Positions 16,410 through 24,408 of a DNA stretch of 64,000 nt are shown here, piece by piece. This stretch comes from Streptomyces fagopyri (lineage in GTDB: Bacteria > Actinomycetota > Actinomycetes > Streptomycetales > Streptomycetaceae): the NCBI RefSeq assembly GCF_009498275.1, contig NZ_CP045643.1, positions 2,356,001-2,420,000 of the forward strand, written 5' to 3'. Below the pieces are notes generated by a model, which did no database searches, was not told the DNA's origin, and was given only the letters and a program-made list of their open reading frames with translations. Made by a program: the position numbers and the translations under genes. Numbering within the stretch: position 1 is the stretch's first letter; every line of letters starts with the position of its first letter.

Positions 16410-17828
16410 TCAGCGGGCCGGGGCGGCCCTCAGGTCCTCGCCGGCCTCCATGGGGTGGGTGACCTCGCCCGCGTCACGCCGTCGGCCCCAGTGGTTGAAG
16501 ACGAGGTTGAGGAGCACGGCGGTCACGCACCCCGTCGAGATCCCCGAGTCCAGGACGATCCGCGCGGTCTGCGGAAACGCGTGGTAGAAGTCCGGCGCGG
16601 TGATCGGGATGATGCCGACGGCCAGCGACACGGCCACGATCAGGACGTTGTTGTCCTTGTCCAGGCCGGCCCGTACGAGGGTCTGGATGCCGCTGGCGGC
16701 GACCGAACCGAAGAGGACCACACCCGCGCCGCCGAGCACCGGACGCGGTACGACCGCGATGAGTGAGGCCGCCGTCGGGCACAGGCCCATCAGGACCAGG
16801 AAGCCGCCGCCGGTGGCGACCACGTACCGGCTGCGGACGCGGGTCATCGCGACGAGGCCGATGTTCTGGGCGAAGGCGCTGCACATGAAGCCGTTGAAGA
16901 GCGGGCTGAGTGCGGAGCCGAGCGTGTCGGCCCGCAGGCCCGCCGCGATGGTCCGCTCGTCGGCCGGCCGCTCGACGATCTCGCCCAACGCCAGCATGTC
17001 CGCGGTCGATTCGGTCATCGAGACCACCATGACCACGCACAGCGAGAGGATCGCGGCGAGCTGGAACTGCGGGGCGCCGAAGTGGAACGGGGTCGGGAAG
17101 CCCACCACGTCCGCGTCGGCGACGGGAGCGAAGTCCGTGACGCCGAGAGGGATCGCGACGACTGTGCCGGCGACCAGGCCGAGCAGCACGGCGATCTGCT
17201 TGACGAAGCCGCGGGTGAGGCGGCGCAGCAGCAGCACGATCACGAGCGTCGTGGCGGCGAGGCCCAGAAAGGTCGGAGACCCGTAGTCGTGCGCCGCCGG
17301 GTCGGGGCCCTGCGCCCAGCCGAAGGCGACCGGCAGCAGTGAGACGCCGATGAGGGTGATGACGGACCCGGTGACGACGGGCGGGAAGAAGCGGACCGCC
17401 TTGCTGAAGAAGGGAGCGGCGACGAAGCCGAGGACGCCCGCGACGACGACCGCGCCGAAGATGACGGGCAGCGCGTCGCTCTTGTCCTTGGTGGAGGCGA
17501 CGATCGCGGTCATGGGGGCGACACCGGCGAAGGTGACCCCGTTGACGAACGGCAGCCGGGCGCCGATCTTCCAGAGGCCGAGCGTCTGGAGGAAGGTGGC
17601 GAGGCCCGCGGTGAAGAGACACGCGCCGGTGAGGAAGGTCAGTTCGCCGCCGGAGAGTCCTGCGGCGGCGCCGACGATCAGAGGTGGGGCGACGACTCCC
17701 GCGTACATGGCGGCGACGTGCTGGAGACCGCCGGCGGCCATTCTCAGCGGCGGGAGTTTCTCGTCGACCGGGTGCTTCGACTCGTTGTGCGGTATTGCCT
17801 CGTTGCTGGAGGTCGATGGGGCGGTCAC
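16410..17828 (-). CDS. Nucleobase:cation symporter-2 family purine (urate/xanthine) permease
   Basis: A 472-residue integral membrane protein with about 14 hydrophobic segments, a typical NCS2 length. It has the QH motif of TM1 (AAGGLQHVAAMYAG), the signature ESTADMLALGE in the middle, and NGFMCSAFAQNIGLVAMTRV carrying the NCS2 consensus. It imports a purine base, probably urate or xanthine, by proton symport. It is the last gene of the minus-strand purine catabolism group, separated from the deaminase gene by three stacked hairpins. The start at 17828 is followed by a Ser/Thr-rich cytoplasmic N-terminus. Confidence 0.93.
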   Translation of the reverse strand: MTAPSTSSNEAIPHNESKHPVDEKLPPLRMAAGGLQHVAAMYAGVVAPPLIVGAAAGLSGGELTFLTGACLFTAGLATFLQTLGLWKIGARLPFVNGVTFAGVAPMTAIVASTKDKSDALPVIFGAVVVAGVLGFVAAPFFSKAVRFFPPVVTGSVITLIGVSLLPVAFGWAQGPDPAAHDYGSPTFLGLAATTLVIVLLLRRLTRGFVKQIAVLLGLVAGTVVAIPLGVTDFAPVADADVVGFPTPFHFGAPQFQLAAILSLCVVMVVSMTESTADMLALGEIVERPADERTIAAGLRADTLGSALSPLFNGFMCSAFAQNIGLVAMTRVRSRYVVATGGGFLVLMGLCPTAASLIAVVPRPVLGGAGVVLFGSVAASGIQTLVRAGLDKDNNVLIVAVSLAVGIIPITAPDFYHAFPQTARIVLDSGISTGCVTAVLLNLVFNHWGRRRDAGEVTHPMEAGEDLRAAPAR

Positions 17829-17981
17829 GGCGGCTCCTCCGGTCGGTTGCGCGTCGGCTCCGACGCGGGTGTCAGGGAGGTGGTGCGCGGTCGTGCGGGA
17901 CCGGGACGACGGACGTCACGGGGAGAGCCCGTCCGGACGGCGGAGACCGTCGGGCGGCAGGGCGTCCGGTGACGGGGACCG

Positions 17982-18084
17982 CTCCGGTGGGCGCGCACGT
18001 CTGGGCGCGCCCACCGGAGACGGCCGCCACGGACCCCGCTCGGGTCCGTGGCCTCCGGCCGAGGGCCGTCCCCCTCGGCCGGAG
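17982..18084 (-). terminator. Three consecutive perfect stem-loops
   Basis: Three separate inverted repeats follow one another: 17982-18019 (15-bp arms), 18026-18052 (11-bp arms) and 18053-18084 (13-bp arms). They start 13 bases beyond the deaminase stop on its strand. They probably terminate or attenuate transcription before the permease gene, or protect the 3' end of the upstream mRNA. The rest of the 17829-18096 gap holds no gene. Confidence 0.75.
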
Positions 18085-18096
18085 ATCCTCGGCTGC

Positions 18097-19476
18097 TCAG
18101 GCCCGCGCGGTGATCCTCGCGAGGCGCTGTGCCTGCGCCCGCGTGGAGCGGGCGACGGCGTCCTCGTCGACGTGCAGCAGCCGGCTGTTCTCGACGACCG
18201 GGAGGCCGCCTACGAGGGAGAGGGTGACCGGGGCCGCCGCGCCGAGGACCAGCGCGGTCACCGGGTCGGCGATCGAGGCGTGCGCGAGGGTGTCCAGTTT
18301 CCACAGCACGAGGTCGGCGAGCTTGCCCGGTTCCAGGGAGCCGATCTCCGCCGCCCTGCCGAGGACCTGGGCACCGCCGAAGGTGCCGAGCCGCAGCGCC
18401 TGCCGGGCGTTCAGGGCGGCTTCCCGGTGGGCGCCGAGCCGGTTGACGAGGAGGGCGTTGCGCAGCTCGGTGTGGAGTTCGCCGGACTCGTTGGAGGCGG
18501 TGCCGTCGACGCCGAGGCCGACCGGGACGCCGGCCGCGAGCATGTCGGGGACGCGTGCGATCCCGGCCGCCAGACGGGCGTTGGAGGAGGGACAGTGGGC
18601 GACACCCGTCCCGGTGCGGGCGAAGGCGGCGATGTCGGAGTCGTTCATGTGGACGCAGTGGGCCATCCACACGTCCTCGCCGAGCCAGCCCGTGGACTCG
18701 AAGTAGTCGGTCGGCCCCATCCCGAACAGTTCCTTGCAGAACTGCTCCTCCTCGACGGTCTCGGAACCGTGCGTGTGCAGTCGTACGCCCTTACGCCGGG
18801 CCAACTCCGCGCCCTGCGTGAGGAGTTCGGTGGAGACGGAGAACGGCGAGCAGGGGGCGACGGCGATCTGCGTCATGGCGCCGAAGGACGCGTCGTGGTG
18901 CTCGTCGACGGTCGCCTCGGTGGCCGCGAGGGCGCCGTCGAGGGTCTCCACGGCGAAGTCCGGGGGCAGGCCGCCGTCCTTCTCGCTGCGGTCCATGGAG
19001 CCGCGGGCCAGGGTGAAGCGGACACCCGTCTCGCGGGCGGCCCGGATGATCGCGCCGGACAGGTCTCCGGTGCCCTTCGGGAAGACGTAGTGGTGGTCCA
19101 TGGCGGTGGTGACACCGCCGCGGGCCATCATCGCGAGGGAACCCTGCGCGGCGGCGTACACCATCTGCTCGTCGATGCGCGCCCAGGTCGGGTACAGCGC
19201 GACGAGCCAGTCGAAGAGGTTGTGGTCGGTGGCCAGCCCGCGGGTGATCCACTGGTAGAAGTGGTGGTGGGTGTTGACCAGGCCGGGTGTGGCCAGGTGG
19301 CCGGTGCCGTCGATGCGGCGGACCACGTTCTCCAGCCCCTCGGGGGCCCTGCCCGCGCCGAGGGACTCGATGCGGTCGCCGGCGACGACGACGTGTCCGG
19401 TGGCGTACTCGGTGTCGTCGGCGTCGACGGTCGCGATCGCGCAGTTCTCGATGACGATGCGCTGGACTGCTGCCAT
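18097..19476 (-). CDS. 8-oxoguanine deaminase-like amidohydrolase
   Basis: 459 residues of the ATZ/TRZ-type amidohydrolase family. Metal ligands and active-site motifs are visible: the HHH at residues 70-72 in VNTHHHFYQWITRGLA, HTHGSETVEEEQF, GWLGEDVWMAHCVHMND, GVAHCPSSNARLAAG, and the metal aspartate in GLGVDGTASNESGELH. Proteins with this exact set are annotated as 8-oxoguanine deaminase (8-oxoguanine to urate), which fits its place next to uricase; guanine or isocytosine-type substrates are possible. The ATG at 19476 starts MAAVQRIVIENC; a longer frame to 19650 lacks a ribosome site. It lies 127 bases downstream of the uricase gene on the same strand. Confidence 0.88.
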   Translation of the reverse strand: MAAVQRIVIENCAIATVDADDTEYATGHVVVAGDRIESLGAGRAPEGLENVVRRIDGTGHLATPGLVNTHHHFYQWITRGLATDHNLFDWLVALYPTWARIDEQMVYAAAQGSLAMMARGGVTTAMDHHYVFPKGTGDLSGAIIRAARETGVRFTLARGSMDRSEKDGGLPPDFAVETLDGALAATEATVDEHHDASFGAMTQIAVAPCSPFSVSTELLTQGAELARRKGVRLHTHGSETVEEEQFCKELFGMGPTDYFESTGWLGEDVWMAHCVHMNDSDIAAFARTGTGVAHCPSSNARLAAGIARVPDMLAAGVPVGLGVDGTASNESGELHTELRNALLVNRLGAHREAALNARQALRLGTFGGAQVLGRAAEIGSLEPGKLADLVLWKLDTLAHASIADPVTALVLGAAAPVTLSLVGGLPVVENSRLLHVDEDAVARSTRAQAQRLARITARA

Positions 19477-19569
19477 GATGCGTCCTTTTCGCTCTGTGGA
19501 GAGGGCACGGCAGGACCCCAGGAGGTTTGAGTGCCGCGGCCGCCTGCGCCACGGGTGCCGATGGAGAGG

Positions 19570-19595
19570 GGTGCCCCGGTTCGGCCGGGGGCACC
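19570..19595 (-). terminator. Hairpin between uricase and deaminase genes
   Basis: GGTGCCCCGG pairs with CCGGGGGCACC (one bulged G) around a 5-base loop, eight bases after the uricase stop. It may reduce read-through into the deaminase gene or stabilise the upstream message. Confidence 0.55.
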
Positions 19596-19603
19596 GGCGG
19601 AGG

Positions 19604-20551
19604 TCAGAGGTTGGTGAGGTCCACGGGGATGCGCGGCTCGCAGCCGTCACGCAGGACGGTGGCCTCGATCAGCCCGTAGGGACGGTCGGCCGCGTAGTAG
19701 ACCTCGTTGTCGTTCTCCAGCCCGAACGGCTTCAGGTCCACCAGGAAGTGGTGCTTGTTCGGGAGGGAGAAGCGGACCTCGTCGATCTCGCTCCGGTTGT
19801 CGATGATGCGCGCGCCCATCTGGTAAAGGGTCTGCTGCAGCGACAGCGAGTACGTCTCCGCGAAGGCCTGGAGCAGATGCTTCCTGACCTGGTCGTAGGA
19901 CTTCTCCCAGTCGGGCGTCCTCCGCTCGTCACCACTCCAGTTGAAGCGCCAGCGGGCGGCGACCTGGGTCGCCAGGATGCGGTCGTACGCCTCGGGCAGC
20001 GTCGTGTACTTGTCCTTGACGAAGCCCCAGAACTCGGAGTTCGTCGAGTTCAGCACGACGAGGTCCTTCAGCCCCGAGACGACCTCCCAGGTGTCACCGT
20101 CGAAGGTGATCTGGGTGACGCGGGTCTCCTGGCCCTTGCGCACGAAGGAGTGCTGGGCCTCACCGGCGCCGGTCGGCCCGGAGCCGTCGTCCCGGGCCCC
20201 GATGCGCTCCCAGGCGTACTCCTCGATCCGGACGCGCGCCGTGCGGATCGGCTCCTGGCTGGTCACGAAGTGCCGGGCGAGATGGATGCCGAACTGCTCG
20301 GCGGACTCGATGCCGTGTTCCTTGGCGAAGGCGTACACCGTGTTCTTGGTGGTGTCCGTCGGCAGGACGTTGGCGTTCGAGCCGGAGTAGTGGACCTCTT
20401 CCATGTCGCCGCTCAGCGCCACGGACACGTTGAGGTCCTTGATGTGATGGGTGTCGCCCTCGCGCGTGATCCTGACGACCCGGTTCTCGGCCTTGCCGTA
20501 CTGGTTCTGCCCCAGGACCACAGGGCGCGCGGGTCGGGAGTTGTCCGTCAT
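19604..20551 (-). CDS. Urate oxidase (uricase, cofactor-independent)
   Basis: 315 residues. It oxidises urate to 5-hydroxyisourate with O2 and no cofactor. Two T-fold repeats are visible. Characteristic stretches are LGQNQYGKAENRVVRI (with the active-site lysine), DTTKNTVYAFAKEHG (active-site Thr-Lys), LVVLNSTNSEFWGF (substrate-binding region), ARWRFNW, and the C-terminal SLPNKHHFLVDLKPFGL. The length is slightly above the usual ~300. It is the third gene of the uraD-uraH-uricase group, seven bases after the HIU hydrolase stop, so the three are surely co-transcribed. Confidence 0.97.
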   Translation of the reverse strand: MTDNSRPARPVVLGQNQYGKAENRVVRITREGDTHHIKDLNVSVALSGDMEEVHYSGSNANVLPTDTTKNTVYAFAKEHGIESAEQFGIHLARHFVTSQEPIRTARVRIEEYAWERIGARDDGSGPTGAGEAQHSFVRKGQETRVTQITFDGDTWEVVSGLKDLVVLNSTNSEFWGFVKDKYTTLPEAYDRILATQVAARWRFNWSGDERRTPDWEKSYDQVRKHLLQAFAETYSLSLQQTLYQMGARIIDNRSEIDEVRFSLPNKHHFLVDLKPFGLENDNEVYYAADRPYGLIEATVLRDGCEPRIPVDLTNL

Positions 20552-20558
20552 GTGTCTG

Positions 20559-20957
20559 CTAGCTCCCTCGGTAAACGGAGTAGCCGAACGGGTTGAGCAG
20601 CAGCGGTACGTGGTAATGCTCGCCCGGCGTCACGGCGAAGGTGATCGCCACCTCGGGGAAGAACACTCCGCTCGTGCCGCTGTCCCGGTTCGCGGGGGCG
20701 TCCTGCTGCGCATCGGCTTGCTTCTTCTCGAAGTACGCCTCGACCTCGAAGTCGAGCCGTACGTGGGTCGTGCCTTCCGGCGGCGCCGGCAGGTCCTTGC
20801 ACCGGCCGTCCGCGTCGGTCGCGGAGCCGCCGAGCGGGCGCCAGCCGGCGTCGCGGCCGGCGCGGGCCGCCAGCCGTACGGCGACGCCCCCGGCGGGGCG
20901 GCCGGCGCTGGTGTCCAGGACGTGCGTGGACACGGAAGCGGTGGTGTCGGTACTCAT
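20559..20957 (-). CDS. uraH: 5-hydroxyisourate hydrolase (transthyretin-like)
   Basis: 132 residues. It opens the ring of 5-hydroxyisourate to OHCU. The N-terminal STHVLDTSAGRPAGGVAVRL carries the catalytic histidine, and the protein ends in the family signature PFGYSVYRGS. HYHVPLLLNP near the end supplies another active-site histidine. Compared with typical ~115-residue members it has an insertion of roughly 15-18 residues after EAYF (KKQADAQQDAPANRDSG). The start codon overlaps the uraD stop (ATGA). Confidence 0.96.
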   Translation of the reverse strand: MSTDTTASVSTHVLDTSAGRPAGGVAVRLAARAGRDAGWRPLGGSATDADGRCKDLPAPPEGTTHVRLDFEVEAYFEKKQADAQQDAPANRDSGTSGVFFPEVAITFAVTPGEHYHVPLLLNPFGYSVYRGS

Positions 20958-21469
20958 ACCTCTTCTTCCTCCAGGAGCCGGCCGAGGCGGATGCGGTTGA
21001 TCGCCGTCAGTTCGGCGCGGACGATCTCGTACTCCTGCTCCGGTGCGTTGCCGAGGCGTTCCTCGACCGCGTCGCGCATCTGCTCGCCGGTCCGGCCGGT
21101 GGCGCGGATGAGGAAGACGTGGCCGAACTTCTCCTGGTAGGCCAGGTTCAGTTCGAGCATCCGCGCCCTGAGTTCCTCCGGGGCCCCCGCCATGCCGCGC
21201 TGCTCCCGGGAGGAGGTCGGGTCACCCGGTTCCGGCCGCCCGATCGGCGGGTGCCCCGCCATCGCCTCCGCCAGGTCCGCCGCGGAGAGTTTGGCCATGA
21301 CGGCGTCACTCGCGGCGAGGAGGGCGTCGGGGGTGGCGTACGGTCGCCGGGCGAGCAGGCCGCGCGCCCAGGCCGCCGAGGCACACACCTCGACGAGTGC
21401 CGCGTGGGCCGTCCGCTCCTCCAGGGCATTGAACCGGGCGAGACCACCGGGTGTCGTACTCGACGTCAC
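20954..21469 (-). CDS. uraD: OHCU decarboxylase
   Basis: About 171 residues. It converts 2-oxo-4-hydroxy-4-carboxy-5-ureidoimidazoline to (S)-allantoin, the last step of urate breakdown. The catalytic histidine lies in AEAMAGHPPIG, and the family segment LNLAYQEKFGHVFLIRATGR is conserved. I chose the GTG at 21469 (VTSSTTPGGLARFN), which has GGAGG six bases upstream; the frame is open to 21655 but without family similarity. It is the first gene of the uraD-uraH-uricase unit, and a palindrome overlaps its promoter. Confidence 0.93.
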   Translation of the reverse strand: MTSSTTPGGLARFNALEERTAHAALVEVCASAAWARGLLARRPYATPDALLAASDAVMAKLSAADLAEAMAGHPPIGRPEPGDPTSSREQRGMAGAPEELRARMLELNLAYQEKFGHVFLIRATGRTGEQMRDAVEERLGNAPEQEYEIVRAELTAINRIRLGRLLEEEEV

Positions 21470-21531
21470 GGGATGCCTCCGTGGCCTTGTGCTGGACGGG
21501 CTGCGGACAGCTAACGCCCTCGAAAACACCA

Positions 21532-21548
21532 CGTCAACACTTTGTTGA
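21532..21548 (-). promoter_or_regulatory. Palindrome overlapping a -35-like box before uraD
   Basis: TCAACA-CTT-TGTTGA (21534-21548) is a perfect 6-bp inverted repeat. On the uraD strand its downstream half forms a TTGACG -35-like box, with a TTAGCT -10-like element 17 bases on. A repressor bound here would block the promoter. The sequence is unlike the TTCC-N7-GGAA sites of hyi, gcl and aceB, so the urate genes appear to answer to a different regulator. Confidence 0.6.
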
Positions 21549-21568
21549 AAAATCCGGGTAACAAAAAC

Positions 21569-21596
21569 CGCCGTCCGGGTGATCCGGACGACGGCG
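21569..21596 (-). terminator. Rho-independent terminator of the HTH gene pair
   Basis: GTCCGG-GTGAT-CCGGAC is the core stem, extended by CGCC/GGCG past a 3-base bulge. On the minus strand it is followed at once by GGTTTTTGTTAC, a short T-run. It ends the two-gene minus-strand unit before the uraD promoter. The stretch from 21597 to 21733 is GC-rich with no gene. Confidence 0.7.
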
Positions 21597-21733
21597 CTCC
21601 CAGGGTGGCCCGACGGACCGGGAGAGAAGGGCCCGAGGAGCCCCCTGACCTGCACGTCCGCACGGGCCGGGCGCCGGCTTCCGCCGGGGCCGTCCGCCCC
21701 CTCGGGCCTACGGGGCTCCCTCCCGGGCTCCCC

Positions 21734-22102
21734 TCAGACCTGCTTCTCGCGGTTCAGGTAGTTGTAGACGGTGAAGCGGCTCACCCCGAGGGCGCTCGCC
21801 ACGGTCTCCACCCCGTGCCGCACCGAGAAGGCCCCGCGCGCCTCCAGTACCCGTACGACCTCCTGCTTGGCCCTGCGGTCGAGTTCGGCCAGGGGCTTGC
21901 CCTGCTTGCGCTCCAGGGCCGCCAGGATGTGATCGAGCGAGTCGGCCAGTTGCGGCAGGCGTACGGCGACCACGTCCGCGCCCTCCCAGGAGAGCACGAC
22001 GTCGTCGGGTCCGGCCTCGCCCGGCGCCAGCATCTCGCCGCCCATGGCGTCGACCAGCGGCTTGACCGCCGCGACGAAGGGATCGCCCCCGGTACCGGTC
22101 AC
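21734..22102 (-). CDS. Small helix-turn-helix protein
   Basis: 122 residues. The C-terminus is a Fis/HTH-like DNA-binding module (RRAKQEVVRVLEARGAFSVR, VETVASALGVSRFTVYNYLN) with the recognition helix at the very end. The N-terminal half (VKPLVDAMGGEMLAPG, VVLSWEGADVVAVRLPQLAD) forms a small alpha/beta domain that could sense a ligand. It sits between the urate operon and the glyoxylate genes, so it may regulate one of them. The ATG overlaps the stop of the upstream thiamine-binding-like gene. Confidence 0.75.
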   Translation of the reverse strand: MTGTGGDPFVAAVKPLVDAMGGEMLAPGEAGPDDVVLSWEGADVVAVRLPQLADSLDHILAALERKQGKPLAELDRRAKQEVVRVLEARGAFSVRHGVETVASALGVSRFTVYNYLNREKQV

Positions 22103-22350
22103 TTGCCGCCCTCCCCGACGACGTTCACCTGCAACGAGACCCGCGTGGCACCCGCGGCCAGAGCCTTGCGCAGCAGCGCGTCGACCGCGTCGAGCACGGC
22201 ATCGGCCCCGCCCTCCGCGGTGTTGCCGAACGGGCCGACGTCCACGGCGTCCAGCGCGGCCGCCTCGATGACCTCGCGGGCGACCAGCGCGTGCGGGGGT
22301 GCCTCGTCCAGGTCGAAGGGCTCGGTCGTGAACTCCACTCTCAATCGCAC
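22099..22350 (-). CDS. Small MTH1187/YkoF-like protein
   Basis: 83 residues with a beta-alpha-beta-beta-alpha-beta pattern: VRLRVEFTTEPFDL, ALVAREVIEAAALDAVDVGP, AVLDAVDALLRKALAAGATR, VSLQVNVVGE. This resembles the thiamine-binding (MTH1187/YkoF-like) fold, in which paired chains bind a small ligand. GTG start at 22350. It is the first gene of a two-gene minus-strand unit divergent from hyi and coupled to the small HTH protein. The ligand is unknown; a metabolite of the purine/glyoxylate route is only a guess. Confidence 0.6.
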   Translation of the reverse strand: MRLRVEFTTEPFDLDEAPPHALVAREVIEAAALDAVDVGPFGNTAEGGADAVLDAVDALLRKALAAGATRVSLQVNVVGEGGK

Positions 22351-22423
22351 CCGCTCAACCTACTGCTCGGCGTCGATTTTCCGGCAGCCCCCTCTTGACA
22401 ACCCCGGAACCTCGACGGCAATC

Positions 22424-22459
22424 TTCCATTAAGCAGAAATGAACTTCCGCAATACGGAA
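22424..22459 (+). promoter_or_regulatory. Paired TTCC-N7-GGAA operator upstream of hyi
   Basis: A degenerate site TTCCATTAAGCAGAA (22424-22438) and a perfect site TTCCGCAATACGGAA (22445-22459) start 21 bp apart. A TTGACA -35-like box lies just upstream at 22395-22400. The same paired motif precedes aceB and gcl. The site also lies between hyi and the divergent small HTH operon and could influence both. Confidence 0.8.
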
Positions 22460-22519
22460 TTAAGTGGGCCGGGGCGGGCACCGGCCGAACCTGTCGATAC
22501 GGAAGGGGGCGCCGAGTCC

Positions 22520-23377
22520 ATGACCGGTTTCGCATCGAGCACAGCCGCGGAGCAGCGCTTCAACGTCAACCTGTCGATCCTCTTCACGGAACTCCCGCTC
22601 CTGGAGCGCCCCGCGGCCGCCGCGGCGGCCGGCTTCACCGCGGTCGAACTGTGGTGGCCCTGGGTCGACTCCCCCACCCCCGCACCCGGCGAACTCGCCG
22701 CCCTGAAGCGGGCGATCGAGGACGCGGGCGTCCGGCTGACGGGCCTCAACCTCTACGCCGGGCGGCTGCCCGGTCCCGACCGGGGCGCGCTGTCGATCCC
22801 CGGCGAGGAGTCGGAGAGGTTCCGCGCCAACATCGAGGTGGCGGCGGACTTCGCGCGGTCGCTGGGCTGCGGGGCGCTCAACGCCCTGTACGGCAACCGC
22901 GTCGAGGGCGTGGACCCGGCCGAGCAGGACGCGCTCGCGCTGGAGAACCTGGTCCTGGCTGCGCGGGCGGCCGACCGGATCGGCGCGGTCCTGCTGATCG
23001 AGACACTCAACAGGCCCGAGTCACCGGACTATCCACTGGTGAGCGCCGCGGCCGGCGTAGCCGTCGTCGACAGGGTCAACGAGGCGACCGGCCTCGGCAA
23101 CGCCAGGTTCCTCATGGACCTCTACCACCTGTCCATGAACGGCGAGGACCTGCCGCAGGTGATCTCCGCGCACGCCGGGAAGACCGGCCATGTGCAGATC
23201 GCCGACAACCCCGGCCGCGGCGCGCCGGGCACCGGCACGCTCCCGCTGGAGGAGCTCATCGGGCAACTGCGCGAGGCCGGTTACGACGGCTGGGTCGGCC
23301 TGGAGTACAAGCCGGGCGACCGCCCGAGCGCCGAGGCCTTCGACTGGCTGCCCGCCGAAGCCCGGGCCGCCCGCTGA
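22520..23377 (+). CDS. hyi: Hydroxypyruvate isomerase
   Basis: About 285 residues of the xylose-isomerase-like TIM-barrel family. It interconverts hydroxypyruvate and tartronate semialdehyde. The motifs FNVNLSILFTELPLLERPAA (N-terminal strand), AVELWWPW, LIETLNRPESPDYPL with the metal glutamate, FLMDLYHLSMNGEDL, HVQIADNPGRGAPGTG and GLEYKPG match bacterial Hyi. The ATG at 22520 lies after GGAAGGGGG; the earlier ATG at 22439 would place the operator inside the gene and is rejected. It is followed by glxR 44 bases on, the classic glyoxylate-salvage pairing. Confidence 0.94.
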   Translation: MTGFASSTAAEQRFNVNLSILFTELPLLERPAAAAAAGFTAVELWWPWVDSPTPAPGELAALKRAIEDAGVRLTGLNLYAGRLPGPDRGALSIPGEESERFRANIEVAADFARSLGCGALNALYGNRVEGVDPAEQDALALENLVLAARAADRIGAVLLIETLNRPESPDYPLVSAAAGVAVVDRVNEATGLGNARFLMDLYHLSMNGEDLPQVISAHAGKTGHVQIADNPGRGAPGTGTLPLEELIGQLREAGYDGWVGLEYKPGDRPSAEAFDWLPAEARAAR

Positions 23378-23421
23378 GCGGCACCCCACCGACGTAGCAG
23401 AGAAGCCAGAAAGGCACCCTC

Positions 23422-24312
23422 ATGAGCAAACTCCCGAAGGTCGCGTGGATCGGGCTCGGCATCATGGGCTCCCCCATGTCGGAGAACCTGATCAAGGCCG
23501 GGTACGACGTCACCGGGTTCACCCTGGAGGAGGACAAGCTGGAGCGGCTGGCGGCGGCCGGCGGCACGGCGGCGGGGTCGATCGCCGAGGCCGTACGCGA
23601 CGCCGACGTGGTGATCACGATGGTGCCCGCCTCCCCGCAGGTCGAGGCCATCGCGTACGGGCCCGACGGCATCCTGGAGAACGCGCGGTCCGGAGCGCTG
23701 CTCGTCGACATGTCGTCCATCACCCCGCGGACCTCCGTGGACCTCGCGAAGGCCGCCGCCGCGAAGGGGATCCGCGTCCTCGACGCCCCGGTGTCCGGTG
23801 GTGAGGCCGGCGCCGTCGAGGCCGTGCTGTCCATCATGGTCGGCGGGGAGCAGAGCGACTTCGACGCGGCCGAGCCGCTCTTCGAGGCGCTCGGCCGGAC
23901 CATCGTGCTGTGCGGTCCGCACGGCTCGGGCCAGACCGTGAAGGCCGCCAACCAGCTGATCGTCGCCGTGAACATCCAGGCGTGCGCGGAGGCCGTGGTG
24001 TTCCTGGAGAAGTCGGGCGTGGACCTGAGGGCCGCGCTCGACGTGCTGAACGGCGGCCTGGCCGGCTCGACCGTGCTGACGCGCAAGAAGGACAACTTCC
24101 TCGGCCGCGACTTCAAGCCGGGCTTCCGTGTCGACCTGCACCACAAGGACATGGGCATCGTCACCGACGCCGCCCGCACCGTGGGCGCCGCGCTGCCGGT
24201 CGGCTCCGTGGTCGCCCAACTGGTGGCCTCGCTGCGCGCGCAGGGGGACGGCGGCCTGGACCACTCGGCCCTGCTGCGGGCCGTCGAGCGGCTCTCCGGC
24301 GCGCGGCTCTGA
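23422..24312 (+). CDS. glxR: 2-hydroxy-3-oxopropionate (tartronate semialdehyde) reductase
   Basis: 296 residues of the beta-hydroxyacid dehydrogenase family. It reduces tartronate semialdehyde to D-glycerate with NAD(P)H. Visible are the Rossmann loop WIGLGIMGSPMSENLIKAGY, the substrate-binding DAPVSGGEAGAVEA, the catalytic lysine in GSGQTVKAANQLIVA, and the C-terminal KDMGIVTDAA. It follows hyi and should share its operator-controlled promoter. It takes the product of glyoxylate carboligase (gcl, 26.2-28.0 kb) into central metabolism. Confidence 0.95.
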   Translation: MSKLPKVAWIGLGIMGSPMSENLIKAGYDVTGFTLEEDKLERLAAAGGTAAGSIAEAVRDADVVITMVPASPQVEAIAYGPDGILENARSGALLVDMSSITPRTSVDLAKAAAAKGIRVLDAPVSGGEAGAVEAVLSIMVGGEQSDFDAAEPLFEALGRTIVLCGPHGSGQTVKAANQLIVAVNIQACAEAVVFLEKSGVDLRAALDVLNGGLAGSTVLTRKKDNFLGRDFKPGFRVDLHHKDMGIVTDAARTVGAALPVGSVVAQLVASLRAQGDGGLDHSALLRAVERLSGARL

Positions 24313-24392
24313 GACTTCCGGGCGGTACCGCCGCCGACACCTGTCCTGTCGCGCCCAGGCGGTGGCACCGTCCGGAACCCGCTTCACCGGAC

Positions 24393-24408
24393 CCATGGAC
24401 GTCCATGG
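24393..24408. promoter_or_regulatory. Perfect 16-bp palindrome CCATGGACGTCCATGG
   Basis: A perfect palindrome lies 81 bases after glxR, in a 650-base stretch (24313-24962) without a recognisable gene. It has no spacer, so it is a poor hairpin and more likely a protein-binding site, or chance. Frames on both strands in this stretch have low-complexity Pro/Arg/Gly content and no family match. Confidence 0.35.
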
